A DNA stretch of 64,000 nt from Desulfosarcina cetonica JCM 12296 (GTDB taxonomy: Bacteria; Desulfobacterota; Desulfobacteria; Desulfobacterales; Desulfosarcinaceae). The translations under genes and the position numbers were made by a program. Shown one piece after another: positions 42,254 through 53,371 of this stretch. The notes beneath the pieces were generated by a model that was not told the origin of the DNA, made no database searches, and worked only from the letters and a program-made list of their open reading frames with translations. Where the stretch lies: NCBI RefSeq assembly GCF_001311845.1, contig NZ_BBCC01000005.1, forward strand, positions 1 to 64,000, read 5' to 3'. Numbering within the stretch: position 1 is the stretch's first letter; each line of letters begins with the position of its first letter.

Positions 42254-42687
42254 AGAACCTTCTCCGGGCGATCGACAATCAAAGGGGGGTTGCCGCCATG
42301 GAATTCGCCCTGGTGGCGCCGGTATTGCTGCTCATCGTGTTCGCCACGATCGAATACGGCTGGTACCTGACCAACTGGCTGGTCACGAACAATGCCGTCA
42401 GTGAAGGGGCCAGGGCGGCGGTCAAGGCCCGCGAGTGGGAAACCGACACGCAAGCCGCCGAGGACCCGGAAGCATTTGCCCGAACGGCCCTGGCGGAAGC
42501 CTTGTGGATCAATAAAAACCTGGATAGCGAATATGTCGAGACGGAAATCCTTCCGGCGGACGCAACCGCGCCCCGACGCATCGAGGTCCGGATCATCGAT
42601 CTGCCATATCGGTCCCTTACCGGCTACCTGGGGAAGACCATGCTGCCACAGACCCTGGCCGCCAAGGCAGTCATGGTGTTTCCGTAA
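42250..42687 (+). CDS. tadE: TadE-family pseudopilin
   Basis: This 145-residue pseudopilin of the Tad machine has RGVAAMEFALVAPVLLLIVF near residue 12, the TadE signature with the cleavage-site Gly and the Glu at +5. The rest is a short extracytoplasmic domain. It starts with a TTG at 42250 that overlaps the cpaA stop; GGGGGAA lies before it. It is needed for pilus assembly, probably as a minor or tip component, and is a likely substrate of the neighbouring peptidase. Confidence 0.9.
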   Translation: MKNLLRAIDNQRGVAAMEFALVAPVLLLIVFATIEYGWYLTNWLVTNNAVSEGARAAVKAREWETDTQAAEDPEAFARTALAEALWINKNLDSEYVETEILPADATAPRRIEVRIIDLPYRSLTGYLGKTMLPQTLAAKAVMVFP

Positions 42688-42755
42688 GCGGGTGATACAG
42701 CATTCAAGATTCGGGTTGTGCATAGAAAGCGAACCATTCTGAACGAGGGGATGCA

Positions 42756-43812
42756 GTGAGAAAAGCACGCGGCATCATCGCCTTGCTTCTGGCATTCAGC
42801 CTGGCGGGGATTTGTGCCTACGCCGTTTACGGCTATTTGAGCAAACCCCGTGCAAAACCGGAAGCGGCACCGGTCAAGGCGGAAAATCCCCCGCCGCCCC
42901 GCCCGAGAAGACATTCAGTCAGCGGATCGAGCCGGGGATGCGGGCCGTCGCCTTGAGCCTGGATGCCGCCGCCGGCATCCCTCGCGAACTGGTCGCCGGA
43001 GACTGGGTGGACGTTTGGCCGTTACCCCGGCTCCCGATCTGCCCGAGGGCCGGATTACGCGGCTGCTGCTGACCGAAGCGCGCATCATGGCCGTGGAAGA
43101 CGCCCCGCAGGCGGGCGCTCGCAAGGCGCGCGAACGATCCGTGACGCTTACGGCAACACCTGCCGACGCGGCCATTCTGGCCACCGTCGATCCGGCGGCC
43201 AAACTGCGGCTGATTCTCCGTAACCCGAACGATGAGGGCCAAGACAAGCTGCCGGCCACGGCATTTGCACCAACCATGGGGATCGGCGCCTTCCGTCCCC
43301 AGCCACGGGATCTGGATACATTCATCGCACCGGGGATGCGGGCCTTTACCCTGGAGGTCTCCCCTACCGACGGTGTGGACGGGATCTTCCGGCCCGGGGA
43401 TCGGGTGGACGTGATCGTCACCTGCCCTTGGGGCAACATCAGCCTCCAGGCTCAGGATAAACCCGGCGAACAGGCCGTACTTCGCGAAACCCACCGGAAT
43501 TCCCGCATCATGCTGCAGGATATCCGCATCGTCGCCACCAACCGCTCGCTGGCATGGGCCCCGGGTCCCAACCCGACGGCGGGCAGGGTCACCCTCGAAG
43601 TCACGCCGGAAGATGCCGAACGGCTGACCGTCCTGGCGGACTCCAAACAAGGCAGGAACATGATCCGGCTCATCAGCCGGAACAGTCGGGATCACCAGCC
43701 GATCGTCACCCCGGGGGCCGAACTGATCGACCTTTTGAGCGAACGCAGGCCATATATGCGCGTCGAGATGATCCGCGGCCCCCTGCGAAAAGATCAGACG
43801 TTTTACCGTTGA
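42756..43812 (+). CDS. cpaB: Flp pilus assembly protein CpaB/RcpC (two frameshifts)
   Basis: This periplasmic pilus assembly protein of about 350 residues has an N-terminal membrane anchor (IIALLLAFSLAGICAYAVYG). Two SAF-like beta-clip segments follow, seen as IEPGMRAVALSLD...GDWVDV and IAPGMRAFTLEVS...GDRVDVIVT. The latter, with the RcpC-type part, runs to the stop at 43812. Frames switch near 42900 and near 43020, each by one base. CpaB proteins work with the secretin CpaC, which follows after 14 bases. Because the shifts lie in C- or G-rich spots, sequence errors are likely. Confidence 0.88.
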
Positions 43813-43826
43813 GCGGAGAACTACGG

Positions 43827-45289
43827 ATGTGCACGTCTATCAAACTGAATCGGATAGGGATACTGATCGTCGTTCTCTTGCTCACATGCCCCGGCGTTCT
43901 GCATGCGGACCCCTGCAGCAAGAATGATCCGGCCCGTTGCCGCATTGACATCGAGCTACACAAATCGTTGGTCAAACGGACGGAACGTCCCATTACCCGG
44001 ATTTCCATCGCCGACCCGGAAATCGCCGATTATCATCTGGTCACCCCCAGCCAGATCCTGTTGATCACCAAGCAGAAACTCGGCACCACCAATCTGATCG
44101 TCTGGTACGATGATGAAACCATCGAGGTGTTCGAAATCCGGGTATTCGTCGCGGGCGATCTGATTCGCACCATCCAGGAGACCCTCCACGCCATTGTTCC
44201 GGAGGCTGACATCCATATCCGCCAAGGTCCCGGCGGACTCATGCTTTTCGGTGACGTGGACGGGCCGGAGACCCTGGATACGGTGCTCAAGGTGGTTTCC
44301 AGCCATGTGAAGGCTTTTACCAACCTGATCCGGATCCGCGGCTCCCAGCAGGTGCAACTCTCGGTACGCATCGCCGAGGTCTCGCGCAGCGGCCTCAAGC
44401 AGATGGGATTGGGATTCCTCACCAACCGGGACTGGTCCATCGGGCTTTTCAATTCCGGCGGTGCCGATGGCTATTCAACGGCCGTTAAGCTGGATGACGT
44501 GGCGGCGCGCTATGTGGACTCGACTCTGGAGCTCTCATCGCCCTTTTCCTCGGCCTTCCAGTTGGCGATCCATTCCCTGAACGATGACTTTTTCGGTATT
44601 CTCAGTGTGCTCAAGCAGCAAAACCTAGCCCGCCTGCTGGCCAGCCCCACCCTGGTCACCATGAGTGGCCAGGAGGCCAGCTTCCTGGTGGGTGGCGAGT
44701 TCCCCGTACCCATGGAGTCGAACGATGGCCAGACCAGCATCGACTACAAGACCTTCGGCATCATGCTGCGCTTCACGCCCATGGTGGTGGCACCGGAAAC
44801 CATCACCATCCAGGTGGAGCCGGAGATCAGCAATGTGGATTACTCTCTGGCGGTGACCTCCGGCGGGGTCAGCGTCCCCGGACTCAAAACGCGACGGGGC
44901 TCCACCACCCTCCAGCTCAAGGACGGCCAGACCTTCGTCATGGCCGGTCTGCTCCAGGAGGATTTGTCCACCGTCAGCAGCAAAATCCCTTTCCTCGGTG
45001 ATATCCCCTACCTGGGCAGTCTGTTCACCAGTAAAGAATTCGAAAAAAAGGAAACCGAACTGATGATCATCGTCACCCCGCGCCTGGTGAGGCCCTCAAC
45101 CCGGACGAAGTTCCCCGGCTGCCGGGAGAAGGAGAGATGGGCGTGGTCGGCGACGCGGATTTTTTTCTTAAGAACCGGACCGCGGTGAAGCCGGATGACG
45201 GTCGGCAACCTGCCAAAGCGACTGAAACCACAGCCGGCCAGGCAGCGACGGCACCCGAGATGATCGGAGGCAGCGGATTTGCCAAGTAA
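43827..45289 (+). CDS. cpaC: Tad secretin CpaC/RcpA (end frameshifted)
   Basis: This outer-membrane secretin of about 487 residues forms the pore for the Flp pilus. The signal peptide ends near LHA; an N-terminal domain with DIELHKSLVKRTERPITRIS and a BON-like part follow; then the secretin core with ASPTLVTMSGQEASFLVGGE and the end VPGLKTRRGSTTLQLKDGQT / KIPFLGDIPYLGSLF / ETELMIIVTPRLV. After LVRP (about 45095) one base restores an acidic tail starting ALNPDEVPRLPGEGEMG and ending at 45289. The next gene starts inside that tail. Confidence 0.92.
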
Positions 45290-46482
45290 CACCCCCATAC
45301 CGCCGCCGGAGGCCAATGGCCGCATCAGCGGCCTGGTGTATACCCGGGATGAAACCCTGGCTCAGGATATCGAACGGGCGGTTCAACCGATCTGCCGCAT
45401 CGAAGCCGCCATCGCGTCGATCCAGGAGATGCTCCAATCCCTTGAGCATAACGATGCCAAAATCTGTTTCGTGCATATCACGGGTGACCAAATCGACGAC
45501 GGCATGGCCCTGGTCCGTCAGCTGCGCCGGTCCCGTCCCGGTCTCGGCGTCTTCATCGTGGCCGATCGCAAGGATCCCGACCTGATCCTCCAGGGCCTGC
45601 GGCTGGGTGTCCTGGATGTCATCATTCCCGGCACGGACGGTGGCGACGGTTTCCTCTCGGCGTTGCAACACGCCCTGGGCCGCCAGGCCACCGAAGGCCG
45701 CAATGGTTTCGTCTACGCGCTCTTCAGCCTCAAGGGTGGCCAGGGGGTCACCACTCTGAGTGTCAACCTGGCCGACCAGATCCAGCTGTTGACCGGCGGC
45801 CGCGTCCTTTTGCTGGATCTCAACCTCTATCTGGGTGATGTGGGCGCCTGGTCAACATCCATCCCGACGTCACTCCCTTCGATCTGATCCGGGACTGGCG
45901 CGCATGGACGAAAACCTGCTTTTCTCCTCCCTGCATCGTCACGCCAGGGGGTTTTATATCCTGCCCTCACCGGCGGTGATCAGCGATGCCGAAAGGATCC
46001 ACCGGGACCAGATCAGTGCCATGATCAAGCTTCTCAAGCGCTATTTTTCCCACATCGTCGTTGATCTGCCCCATGATTTTTCCGAACGGACCCTGGCGGC
46101 CGCGGAGGCGTCGGACCGCCTGATGCTCCTGGTGGAGCCCGACCTGGTATCGGTCAAGAGCGCCCAGCAGGTGCTCAATTTCTTTCAGGAGCTGAATTAC
46201 GGGGACGACCGCATGGCCTTTTTGCTCAACCGCTTGACCAAAAGCAGTGTTCTGCAACCGGAGGACGTGGAAATGGTGCTCAAGCAACCCCTTCTGGCCA
46301 CGGTGGCCAATGACTGGCCGGCCCTGACCCGCGCCGCCCGCAAAGGCGAACCGTTGGGCGTCGCCCATCAACGCCGTCGAATTACCCACGATCTGTATGC
46401 GCTGGCTGCCCGGCTCCTGGGGATGACGCCGCCCGCAGCGCGAACGGGTTGGTTTCACTGGATAATAAACGGTAATCGATGA
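45279..46482 (+). CDS. cpaE: Tad assembly ATPase CpaE/TadZ (two frameshifts)
   Basis: This MinD/ParA-like protein of about 400 residues positions the Tad machine at the cell pole. The N-terminal domain is a receiver-like fold (VYTRDETLAQDIERAVQPIC) without a clear phospho-Asp. The ATPase part has a deviant Walker A, LKGGQGVTTLSVNLA, and RVLLLDLNLYLGDVG. Frames change near 45850 and 45896; between them LVNIHPDVTPFDLIRDW is read in the third frame. It starts with TTG at 45279 inside the end of the secretin gene. Function follows from its place in the locus. Confidence 0.88.
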
Positions 46483-46537
46483 ACGATCTTGGCGGAATCA
46501 ACAAATTGAACCAACAAACCCATTCAACCACCACGTC

Positions 46538-47893
46538 ATGAAACTCAGTGAACGCCTGAAATCCGATGTCTCCTGGGCCGACTACCGGGACAAAATCCAG
46601 GCCCGCGCCACGCTGGACCGGCCCACTTACAACCGGCTGAAGACCCAGGTGCACTTCCGGCTGGTCGAGCAGCTCGACTTCGCCTCACTGACCGAACTGC
46701 CCAAGGAGGCCCTGACCGGTTCGATCCGCGCCAGCCTGGAACAGATCACCACGGCCCATCACCTGCCGCTGAACCAGAAGGAACGCGCCGACCTGATCGC
46801 CGACCTGATGGACGAAATCCTGGGGCTGGGGCCCATCGAAGGGCTGGTTCAGGACGAGACCGTGCAGGACATCCTGGTCAACGGTCATGATCAGGTCTTC
46901 GTGGAGCGACGGGGGATATTGGAAAAAACCGACGTCCAGTTCCGGGACGACGATCACCTCATGCAGGTCATCGACCGCATCGTTTCGGCGGTTGGGCGGC
47001 GGGTAGATGAATCCTCGCCCATGGTGGACGCCCGGCTTCCCGACGGCAGCCGGGTCAACGTCATCATCCCTCCCCTGGCCCTGGTGGGACCGGTGGTCTC
47101 CATCCGCAAATTCGGCCGCCATCCGGTGACCATCGACCAACTGCTCGACAGCCTGGCCCTTACCGACGAGATGAACGCCTTCCTGAAGGCCGCCGTGCGG
47201 ACCAAACTCAACATTCTCATCTCCGGCGGCACCGGCGCTGGAAAAACCACGCTGCTCAACGTCCTTTCCGGTTACATTCCGCTTGCCGAGCGCATCGTCA
47301 CCATCGAGGACAGCGCCGAGCTGCGGCTCAACCAGCCCCACGTGGTGGGATTGGAATCACGGCCGCCCAACATCGAAGGACGGGGCGAGGTGACCCTGAC
47401 CGACCTGGTGAAAAACAGCCTGCGCATGCGCCCCGACCGCATTATCGTGGGCGAGGCCCGCGGCGCCGAGGTGATGGACATGCTCCAGGCCATGAACACC
47501 GGTCACCCCGGTTCCATGAGCACCATTCACGCCAACACTCCCAAGGACGCCCTGTCGCGCATGGAGGTCATGGCCGGCATGGGCACGGCCCTGTTTTCCG
47601 AACGCGCCCTGCGGGGATTGATTGCCAGTGCCATCCACCTCATCGTGCAGCTGGCCCGCCTGCCGGATGGCAGCCGGCGGGTTATGTCCATCTCCGAAGT
47701 CCACGGCATGGCGGATGAAACCGTGGCGGTGGTGCCCCTGGTGGCCTTCGTCCAGGAAGGGGTCGATGACCGCGGCCGCGTCCTGGGGTGTTTCAAGGGC
47801 ACGGGCAAAGCCTCTCTTTTCAGCGACCATATCCGCTCCCACGGACGGGCCCTACCCGAAGGGCTGTTTTCCCGATCCGTTCAGGTGGATTGA
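46538..47893 (+). CDS. cpaF: Tad pilus assembly ATPase CpaF/TadA
   Basis: This 451-residue secretion ATPase powers Flp pilus assembly. It has the N-terminal helical domain, [20 protein letters not shown], Walker [17 protein letters not shown] (near residue 228), the Asp box [20 protein letters not shown], Walker [21 protein letters not shown] and the His box [12 protein letters not shown]. The gene is intact. Its TGA overlaps the ATG of tadB. No clear ribosome site was picked before the ATG at 46538. Confidence 0.97.
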   Translation: MKLSERLKSDVSWADYRDKIQARATLDRPTYNRLKTQVHFRLVEQLDFASLTELPKEALTGSIRASLEQITTAHHLPLNQKERADLIADLMDEILGLGPIEGLVQDETVQDILVNGHDQVFVERRGILEKTDVQFRDDDHLMQVIDRIVSAVGRRVDESSPMVDARLPDGSRVNVIIPPLALVGPVVSIRKFGRHPVTIDQLLDSLALTDEMNAFLKAAVRTKLNILISGGTGAGKTTLLNVLSGYIPLAERIVTIEDSAELRLNQPHVVGLESRPPNIEGRGEVTLTDLVKNSLRMRPDRIIVGEARGAEVMDMLQAMNTGHPGSMSTIHANTPKDALSRMEVMAGMGTALFSERALRGLIASAIHLIVQLARLPDGSRRVMSISEVHGMADETVAVVPLVAFVQEGVDDRGRVLGCFKGTGKASLFSDHIRSHGRALPEGLFSRSVQVD

Positions 47894-48851
47894 TGGGCAT
47901 CTTTCTGGCATCGATCGTTTTCCTGCTGGTTCTGGCATTGATCGGCGGTCTTCAATGGGTTTTCAACGCCATTGGGCGCAGGGAAAAACGGCAACACCTG
48001 CGCGTTTTCTTGAAAAGCCAGGCAGCGCTTCCCACGACGCCGGCGCAGTCAAAGGCGGCTGCGCCAAGCAGGCCGTCCGACAGCCGGTTGCTATGGGGCA
48101 TGGTGGACCTGGTCCGCCTCGAAACCCTGCTGATGGCCGCCGACGTTCCCATATCGGCGCAGCGCATGGCGATTCTGGCCCTATTGCTGGGACTGGCGGG
48201 ATTTTTGCCATCCTGGCCATGGCGCACAATTTCATCGGCGCCCTGCTGGCCATGGGGGCGGTCATCGGCCTGCCCCTGGCGGTCCTGCTTTACCGCCGAC
48301 GCCGGCGGGACGAAGCCTTGGTCCGGCAAATGCCCGATGCCCTGGACATGATCGTGCGCGCCCTCAGGGTGGGACAATCGGTGGACAACGCCCTCAGGGA
48401 AGCCGGACGAAGCATTCCGGCACCGCTGGGCACGGAGATCCAAACTATCTACGAGGAGATGTCGTTGGGGATTCCCTTTACCGCGGCCCTGCAGAATTTC
48501 GAAGCCCGTTTCGCCCGGCTGGCCGATGTGAAGCTCATGACCACGGCCTTTATCATCCAGCGGGAAACCGGCGGCAACCTGACCCGGGTACTGAGCAATC
48601 TCTCCGATCTGATCCGCGATCGTGACACCCTCAAGCGACAGGTTCGCGCCATGACCGCCGAGGGACGGTCATCGGCGGTCATCCTGGGCGTTTTGCCACT
48701 CGCCGTGGGCGCTTTTTTCTGGATGATCCGGCCGGTGTATGTCCAGACGCTCTTCAATCATCCCATCGGCCGCAAAATGCTGCTGGTCGCGATTTTGTTG
48801 GAAACCGCCGGGTTTGTGGTGATGAAGTTGATGACGAGGATCGATACGTGA
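47893..48851 (+). CDS. tadB: Tad inner-membrane protein TadB (frameshifted)
   Basis: This inner-membrane platform protein of about 320 residues is from the T2SSF/TadB family. An N-terminal membrane segment (FLASIVFLLVLALIGG) and a soluble part come first; after about 48205 the frame shifts, and the rest carries DALDMIVRALRVGQSVDNAL and ALREAGRSIPAPLG with the final membrane segments. One base restores continuity (LALLLGLAGIFAILAMAHNF). It partners with TadC to convert ATPase work into pilus growth. The start overlaps the cpaF stop. Confidence 0.9.
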
Positions 48852-49774
48852 GTCCGCCGCTGATCATCGCCGCCATGGTCTTTCTGCTCGTTTTCGGCGG
48901 ATTCATGAGCGCCTATGTTTTCCTGGAGGAGAAATACTGGCGCGCCATCCTGGCCCGCCGGCTGTTCGGCAATTCCCGGGAGGCCGTGGCCATGGTGGAT
49001 CGGCTGCGGACGCCCTGGATGCGCACGGCCCAGCGTCTGGGCCGGGCGGCGATTCCCAAGGACGCGTCCAGCGTGGCCGAAATCCGGCAACTGCTGACCC
49101 ACGGCGGTTTCCGTGGTCCCCAGGCCGTGACGCTCTATTTCGGCCTCCGCATCGGAGCCATGCTGATTCTGGGCGGCCTTTATCTGTTTTTCGCCCTGAT
49201 CACCGGCCATTTGCGCTGGAGCGATGCGGTGGTGGTGTTTCTGCCCCTTGCGGTCGGTTACTACCTGCCGGCCGCCTGGCTGCGGATTCGCATCCGATCC
49301 CGGCAAAAAGAGATCTTCCGCGAACTACCCGACGCCCTTGACCTCGTGCTGATCTGTCTGGAAGCCGGCCTGAACTTTGACCTGTCCCTCTACCGGGTCA
49401 GCCGGGAGTTGAAACGGGTGTCTCCGGTCATGTCGGAAGAGTTCGGCCAATACTTCTTGGAGATCCAAAGCGGCCTGCCGCGCAAGGCCGTGCTGGACAA
49501 TCTGGCGCGACGCAATGGCGTCGAAAGCCTCACCAGCGTGGTAGGGGTCCTGGTGCAATCCATCCGCTTCGGCACCAACATCGCCGAGGCCCTGCGGGTG
49601 CACATCGGTTCCATGCGCACGCGGAGAAGACAGCTGGCCGAGGAACAGGGCGCCAAGATGTCTACCCGGCTCACCTTTCCCATGGTGCTGCTGATTTTGC
49701 CGGCCCTGTTCATCGTCATCATGGGACCGGCCTTGATCAATATTTACGAACGTATTCAAGGCGGAGGCTTTTGA
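48848..49774 (+). CDS. tadC: Tad inner-membrane protein TadC
   Basis: This 308-residue partner of TadB has a similar T2SSF fold: ELPDALDLVLICLEAGLNFD followed by RVSRELKRVSPVMSEEFGQY, with membrane helices at the start and at the end (FPMVLLILPALFIVIMG). It is intact. The GTG start at 48848 overlaps the tadB stop; AGGATCG is a weak site. Its end overlaps the start of tadD. Confidence 0.93.
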   Translation: MSPPLIIAAMVFLLVFGGFMSAYVFLEEKYWRAILARRLFGNSREAVAMVDRLRTPWMRTAQRLGRAAIPKDASSVAEIRQLLTHGGFRGPQAVTLYFGLRIGAMLILGGLYLFFALITGHLRWSDAVVVFLPLAVGYYLPAAWLRIRIRSRQKEIFRELPDALDLVLICLEAGLNFDLSLYRVSRELKRVSPVMSEEFGQYFLEIQSGLPRKAVLDNLARRNGVESLTSVVGVLVQSIRFGTNIAEALRVHIGSMRTRRRQLAEEQGAKMSTRLTFPMVLLILPALFIVIMGPALINIYERIQGGGF

Positions 49775-50583
49775 TGGGCCGTGGTGTCCTTTTCGTGCAG
49801 GTGGGGGTCTGCTGGCTGATGATGGCCGTCTGCCTCGGCGGTTGCGCTGGCCGCTGGGGCCGGGAAACGGCCGCTGTCCGACCGCTGGAAACGCAATCCC
49901 GGCCGGACTGGCGGCCGACCACGACCGAACCCGACTACCTGGCCCTGGCCCGCGATCTGATCCAACAACACCACTATACCGTGGCCCTGCGGCAGCTGGA
50001 CCTGGCCATCCAGGCAGACAAAAACACCGCCGAAGCCCACTACCTGCAAGGGGTGTGTCAACGGGAGACCGGCGACCGGGCCAGCGCCCGGGAGAGTTTC
50101 CAGCAGGCCATCCAGTCGGATCGCGAATATGCACCAGGCCACAACGGCCTGGGAGTCGTCTGGTGCATGGACGGGCAATACGAAGCGGCACGCAAGGCCA
50201 TACAGAAAGCCGTCGCCCTGAACCCAGCCAATCCCGATTTTCTCAACAACCTGGGGGTAGTGGAAATACGCGCCCGTTTGGTCAAATCCGCCTTGACACG
50301 GTTCGAGCAATGCCTGCGCATCGCCCCCGATCATACCCGGGCGAAAAACAACCTCGCCGAATGCCTGGTACGACTGGGGCGGAACCAAGCCGCCCTGGCA
50401 TTTCTGGAGAAGCATTTCCCGCCGGCCGCCGCCTGCAACAATCTGGGGGTCATCTATGAACGGGTCGGTTATCTGTCACAGGCCCAAGGCATGTTCAGAA
50501 AGGCCCTGGACATCGATCCCCATCTGGCCGCGGCCCGGCATAACCTGAACCGCCTGAAAGCCAAGGAGACGCCTCAACCATGA
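49774..50583 (+). CDS. tadD: TadD-like TPR lipoprotein
   Basis: This protein of about 269 residues has a lipoprotein signal (lipobox LGGC near residue 25) followed by several TPR repeats, for example YLALARDLIQQHHYTVALRQ and APGHNGLGVVWCMDGQYEAA. It is likely anchored in a membrane facing the periplasm and, as TadD, helps build the secretin or the pilus. The start overlaps the end of tadC, its end overlaps the next gene by 4 bases. Confidence 0.9.
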   Translation: MGRGVLFVQVGVCWLMMAVCLGGCAGRWGRETAAVRPLETQSRPDWRPTTTEPDYLALARDLIQQHHYTVALRQLDLAIQADKNTAEAHYLQGVCQRETGDRASARESFQQAIQSDREYAPGHNGLGVVWCMDGQYEAARKAIQKAVALNPANPDFLNNLGVVEIRARLVKSALTRFEQCLRIAPDHTRAKNNLAECLVRLGRNQAALAFLEKHFPPAAACNNLGVIYERVGYLSQAQGMFRKALDIDPHLAAARHNLNRLKAKETPQP

Positions 50584-50876
50584 AAGTCAACCCGCTGAAT
50601 CGGCTACGGACAATTCTATGCGACCTGCTTGCCGTTGTCTTGATCTCCGCCTGCAGCGCGCCTCCCCAGCGGCTCGATCCGCATTTCGGTGCCTGCCTGG
50701 AGGCAGGACTGTCGGCCCAGGCCATCAACCCAAACGCGCCGTCGGACCCGACCCCGGCGGACACGATGCCCGGCGACCTGGCCGATCAGATTTACAAGAA
50801 GCGTTACCTCAAGACCATGACCGAAGAGAAAAAGGAGAAGGATAATACGTCCAATCAGTTGAGCGGGCTGGATTAG
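50580..50876 (+). CDS. small lipoprotein in the tad locus
   Basis: This 98-residue protein has a signal peptide with lipobox ISAC (Cys near residue 24) and a short, charged mature part. I do not recognise a domain. Its start overlaps tadD (ATGA) and it sits within the tad operon, so it probably acts with the pilus machine in the envelope. Small lipoproteins at this place occur in other tad loci. Confidence 0.75.
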   Translation: MKVNPLNRLRTILCDLLAVVLISACSAPPQRLDPHFGACLEAGLSAQAINPNAPSDPTPADTMPGDLADQIYKKRYLKTMTEEKKEKDNTSNQLSGLD

Positions 50877-50896
50877 GGTCGGGCTGTAAAAAAGTC

Positions 50897-52321
50897 ATGC
50901 GAACCCACTCATCTCCCCCCACCCATCCGGCAGCGTGGCCGTGGTCGTCGCACTGCTCTTGACCATTCTGTTGGGCGTCATGGCTTTTACCATCGACGCC
51001 GGGTATCTCTACCTGAAAAAAAACCAGTATCAGAATGCCGTGGAGGCGGCGGCCATGGCGGGGGTGGTGGCCTTGTGTGAAAACGGGCAGGGATATGTCG
51101 AAGCCGTGGTCAGGAAAATTGCCGAAGAAAACGGAATTCCCGGGGATAAGGGTGAGCTGACGGTAAATTTTGGATACTACGACGAAACGGACGCGTACTC
51201 GGACTTCTCCAAATACAAAGATTTCGCGAATGAAGAAAACATGCCGGCCGACGAATATGTCAACGCCGTGCATGTGGTCTATTGGAGCGAGGCGCTGTCG
51301 TTGACCGGCATGGGACAGGATGCAAGTATTAGCAGTACAGCAGTGGCCTACCTAAAACGCATCGATATGGTCAGCCTGGACGAGGATGGAGAAATCCAAC
51401 TGGGTCACAACAGCATTTGGAATGATGTGATCTTCTTCAGCAACGGCAATATCAAGTACCCGCAAAGCGCATCTTCCGGCGGCGGCATTTACCATGCGCC
51501 GGAATTCAATGGCTGCCGGTTGCTGGCTGCCGGACAGATCATGTCCTGTCCGGTGGATGTGGTTCCCTATAGCTGGTTCTGGGAAAGAATGGAAGTCCAA
51601 TGGGAATCGGGTACTGCGGAGTCTGGTAACGACATGTGGTCCGGTATGGATCCAATTACGGAGGTCCAGCCGGTAAACGACGATTGCATGGATGAATGGC
51701 GCCAGAAGGCCGACCTCGTTTACACCCCGGATCAGGCCGGTCAGGACAATATTCTTTATTTTAGCGATAATAACCGTTATTATATCGATCCGGCCGGTCA
51801 GCACGGAGTTATCTTTTTTGATGCAGAATCGTCCGCAAACGCCGTTTTGCAAGTCGGCCCTTGGAATAATAGCGGGAATACATCGTCCCACTCCCCAAAC
51901 GTACATCATCGCCGACCTGACCCTGGTGGCCACCTGTTCAATCAAAATCATCAATTACCAAACTACCAGTACCGGATCGGTAAGTCACTTGCTTCATGTG
52001 GGCGGTGAAGGCGAAAATCAGGTCCTGTTCGTATCCGCTCAAAACATTGAAGTATTTCCAATTAGCAGTGGCGATGTCGATTTTGAGGGAACTGTTTTTC
52101 GCACGGGAGGCGATTTCATCCAATATGATGGCGGCGGCGAAGGTGAACGGATACAAAGATTCAGGGTCATTGCCGACGGCAGCATTACCGGGAAATACAT
52201 CACCAGCCTCACTTATATCGGCAGTCAGGGTCTGAACAGCTTAGAAGCCGCCAGTCGCTTCGGACCACCCTGTCCGCCGGTTCTGACCCGCTTGGGGCGA
52301 CTGGAACCCGTGGTACAGTAA
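50897..52321 (+). CDS. tadG: TadG-like pilus protein (frameshifted)
   Basis: This envelope protein of about 470 residues has an N-terminal Tad-type segment GSVAVVVALLLTILLGVMAF followed by TIDAGYLYLKKNQYQNAVEA and AAMAGVVAL, the usual start of TadG-like proteins. The rest is extracytoplasmic and rich in Tyr, Asn, Gly and Ser, without a recognised von Willebrand domain. The start region (ATG at 50897) and the body are in different frames, joined near 50928. A second shift lies near 51890 (WNNSGNTSS/PQTYIIADLTLV). It is the last gene of the tad run. Confidence 0.75.
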
Positions 52322-52417
52322 ACGATGCCAGCCTTGGCTGTAAATGCAATCAACGTTTGAATTGCAGTGGAACGATAAGAGGCCCGTAATCGGCACGATT
52401 GATCTTGATGTTCAGCG

Positions 52418-53371
52418 CTAATGGTGGGGGACGATCGGCAGCGACGTAGTGACATGCAGACGATACGCCTGGCCGGAAAGCAGGGGGTCGATCCTGCAGT
52501 TCAGATCCGTCCGGTCCGGTCCCACGAAAAGGACTTCCAGCGATTTGCCGTCGTTGGCACGGATGATCAGCGTTCCTTTGAATCGACCACTGCCGCGGCA
52601 GGCCGGGCACCGACCGGTCTTAAGCGTCAATTGCGAGGGGTATGCCTCCACGGGCGCTATCAAATGGGCAAACACCGGCACCACGATGTGTTCCCGGCCC
52701 AAATGATCGCTCCGCAAATGGATTCGGCCCCGATATGAACCCAGTGACTTCCGTCGGTTCTCCACGGTCAGACGGTACCGTTTGCTCTCCACGACAGGCG
52801 TCAGGCCCACGGCAACGTTATCACCAAGGTCGTGGGACTCAATGTGCACGCTGAAAGGTTTTTTCGAGCGGGTTTCGATAAGTATCTCCTGCTTGAGGTT
52901 CTGTCCGGCAAACCCATTGAAGAATACCCGATCCGGTGTCAGAGACACCAGAGGCTGAATCCGCGCGCTGACCTGTAATAGAATAACGGGACGCGCCGGG
53001 TCATCACAATTTAACGCCGCTTTGAACGTTCGCTTCCCATGGACTCCGGAGGTACCGATCGTCAGGCACACGTCCTTCATCCCGGCGACGGGGATTTCCA
53101 GTGGGTAGTCCACCCGAGTACAACTGCATCCGGGCTTGACTTTGTGAATGTGCAATGGCTTTCCTCCGGAGTTGCCTATGGCAAAGCAGGCGTTCAACGT
53201 TTCTCCCTCAAGGACCGTTCCCAAATCGACACGGCTCTCGGCCAGCTCCACTCTGGGCGCATGATGATCATCCCCCGCGTACAAAACACATGGCAAAATC
53301 GGATTCGGACCGCTTAGAAGAAGGAAGCACACGGTCAGCCAAAACCGTCGGATCGTTCGGTGACTATTCAT
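52418..53371 (-). CDS. exported DUF1573-type protein
   Basis: This exported protein of about 317 residues has a signal peptide (SHRTIRRFWLTVCFLLLSG) and an N-terminal Ig-like DUF1573 domain: LAESRVDLGTVLEGETLNAC, then KPLHIHKVKPGCSCTRVDYP with the CxC motif. A second Ig-like half and a Cys pair (CPACRGSG) near the end follow. Such domains are beta-sandwiches with unknown roles in the envelope. The ATG at 53371 overlaps the end of the upstream gene by 8 bases; upstream frames reaching to 53704 are unlikely. It forms a unit with the 53364-54038 gene. Confidence 0.78.
   Translation of the reverse strand: MNSHRTIRRFWLTVCFLLLSGPNPILPCVLYAGDDHHAPRVELAESRVDLGTVLEGETLNACFAIGNSGGKPLHIHKVKPGCSCTRVDYPLEIPVAGMKDVCLTIGTSGVHGKRTFKAALNCDDPARPVILLQVSARIQPLVSLTPDRVFFNGFAGQNLKQEILIETRSKKPFSVHIESHDLGDNVAVGLTPVVESKRYRLTVENRRKSLGSYRGRIHLRSDHLGREHIVVPVFAHLIAPVEAYPSQLTLKTGRCPACRGSGRFKGTLIIRANDGKSLEVLFVGPDRTDLNCRIDPLLSGQAYRLHVTTSLPIVPHH

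Noticed and set aside
42756-46482. Programmed frameshifting in the tad genes
   Set aside because: No slippery heptamer with a following structure was recognised, and similar breaks occur in unrelated genes across the window.
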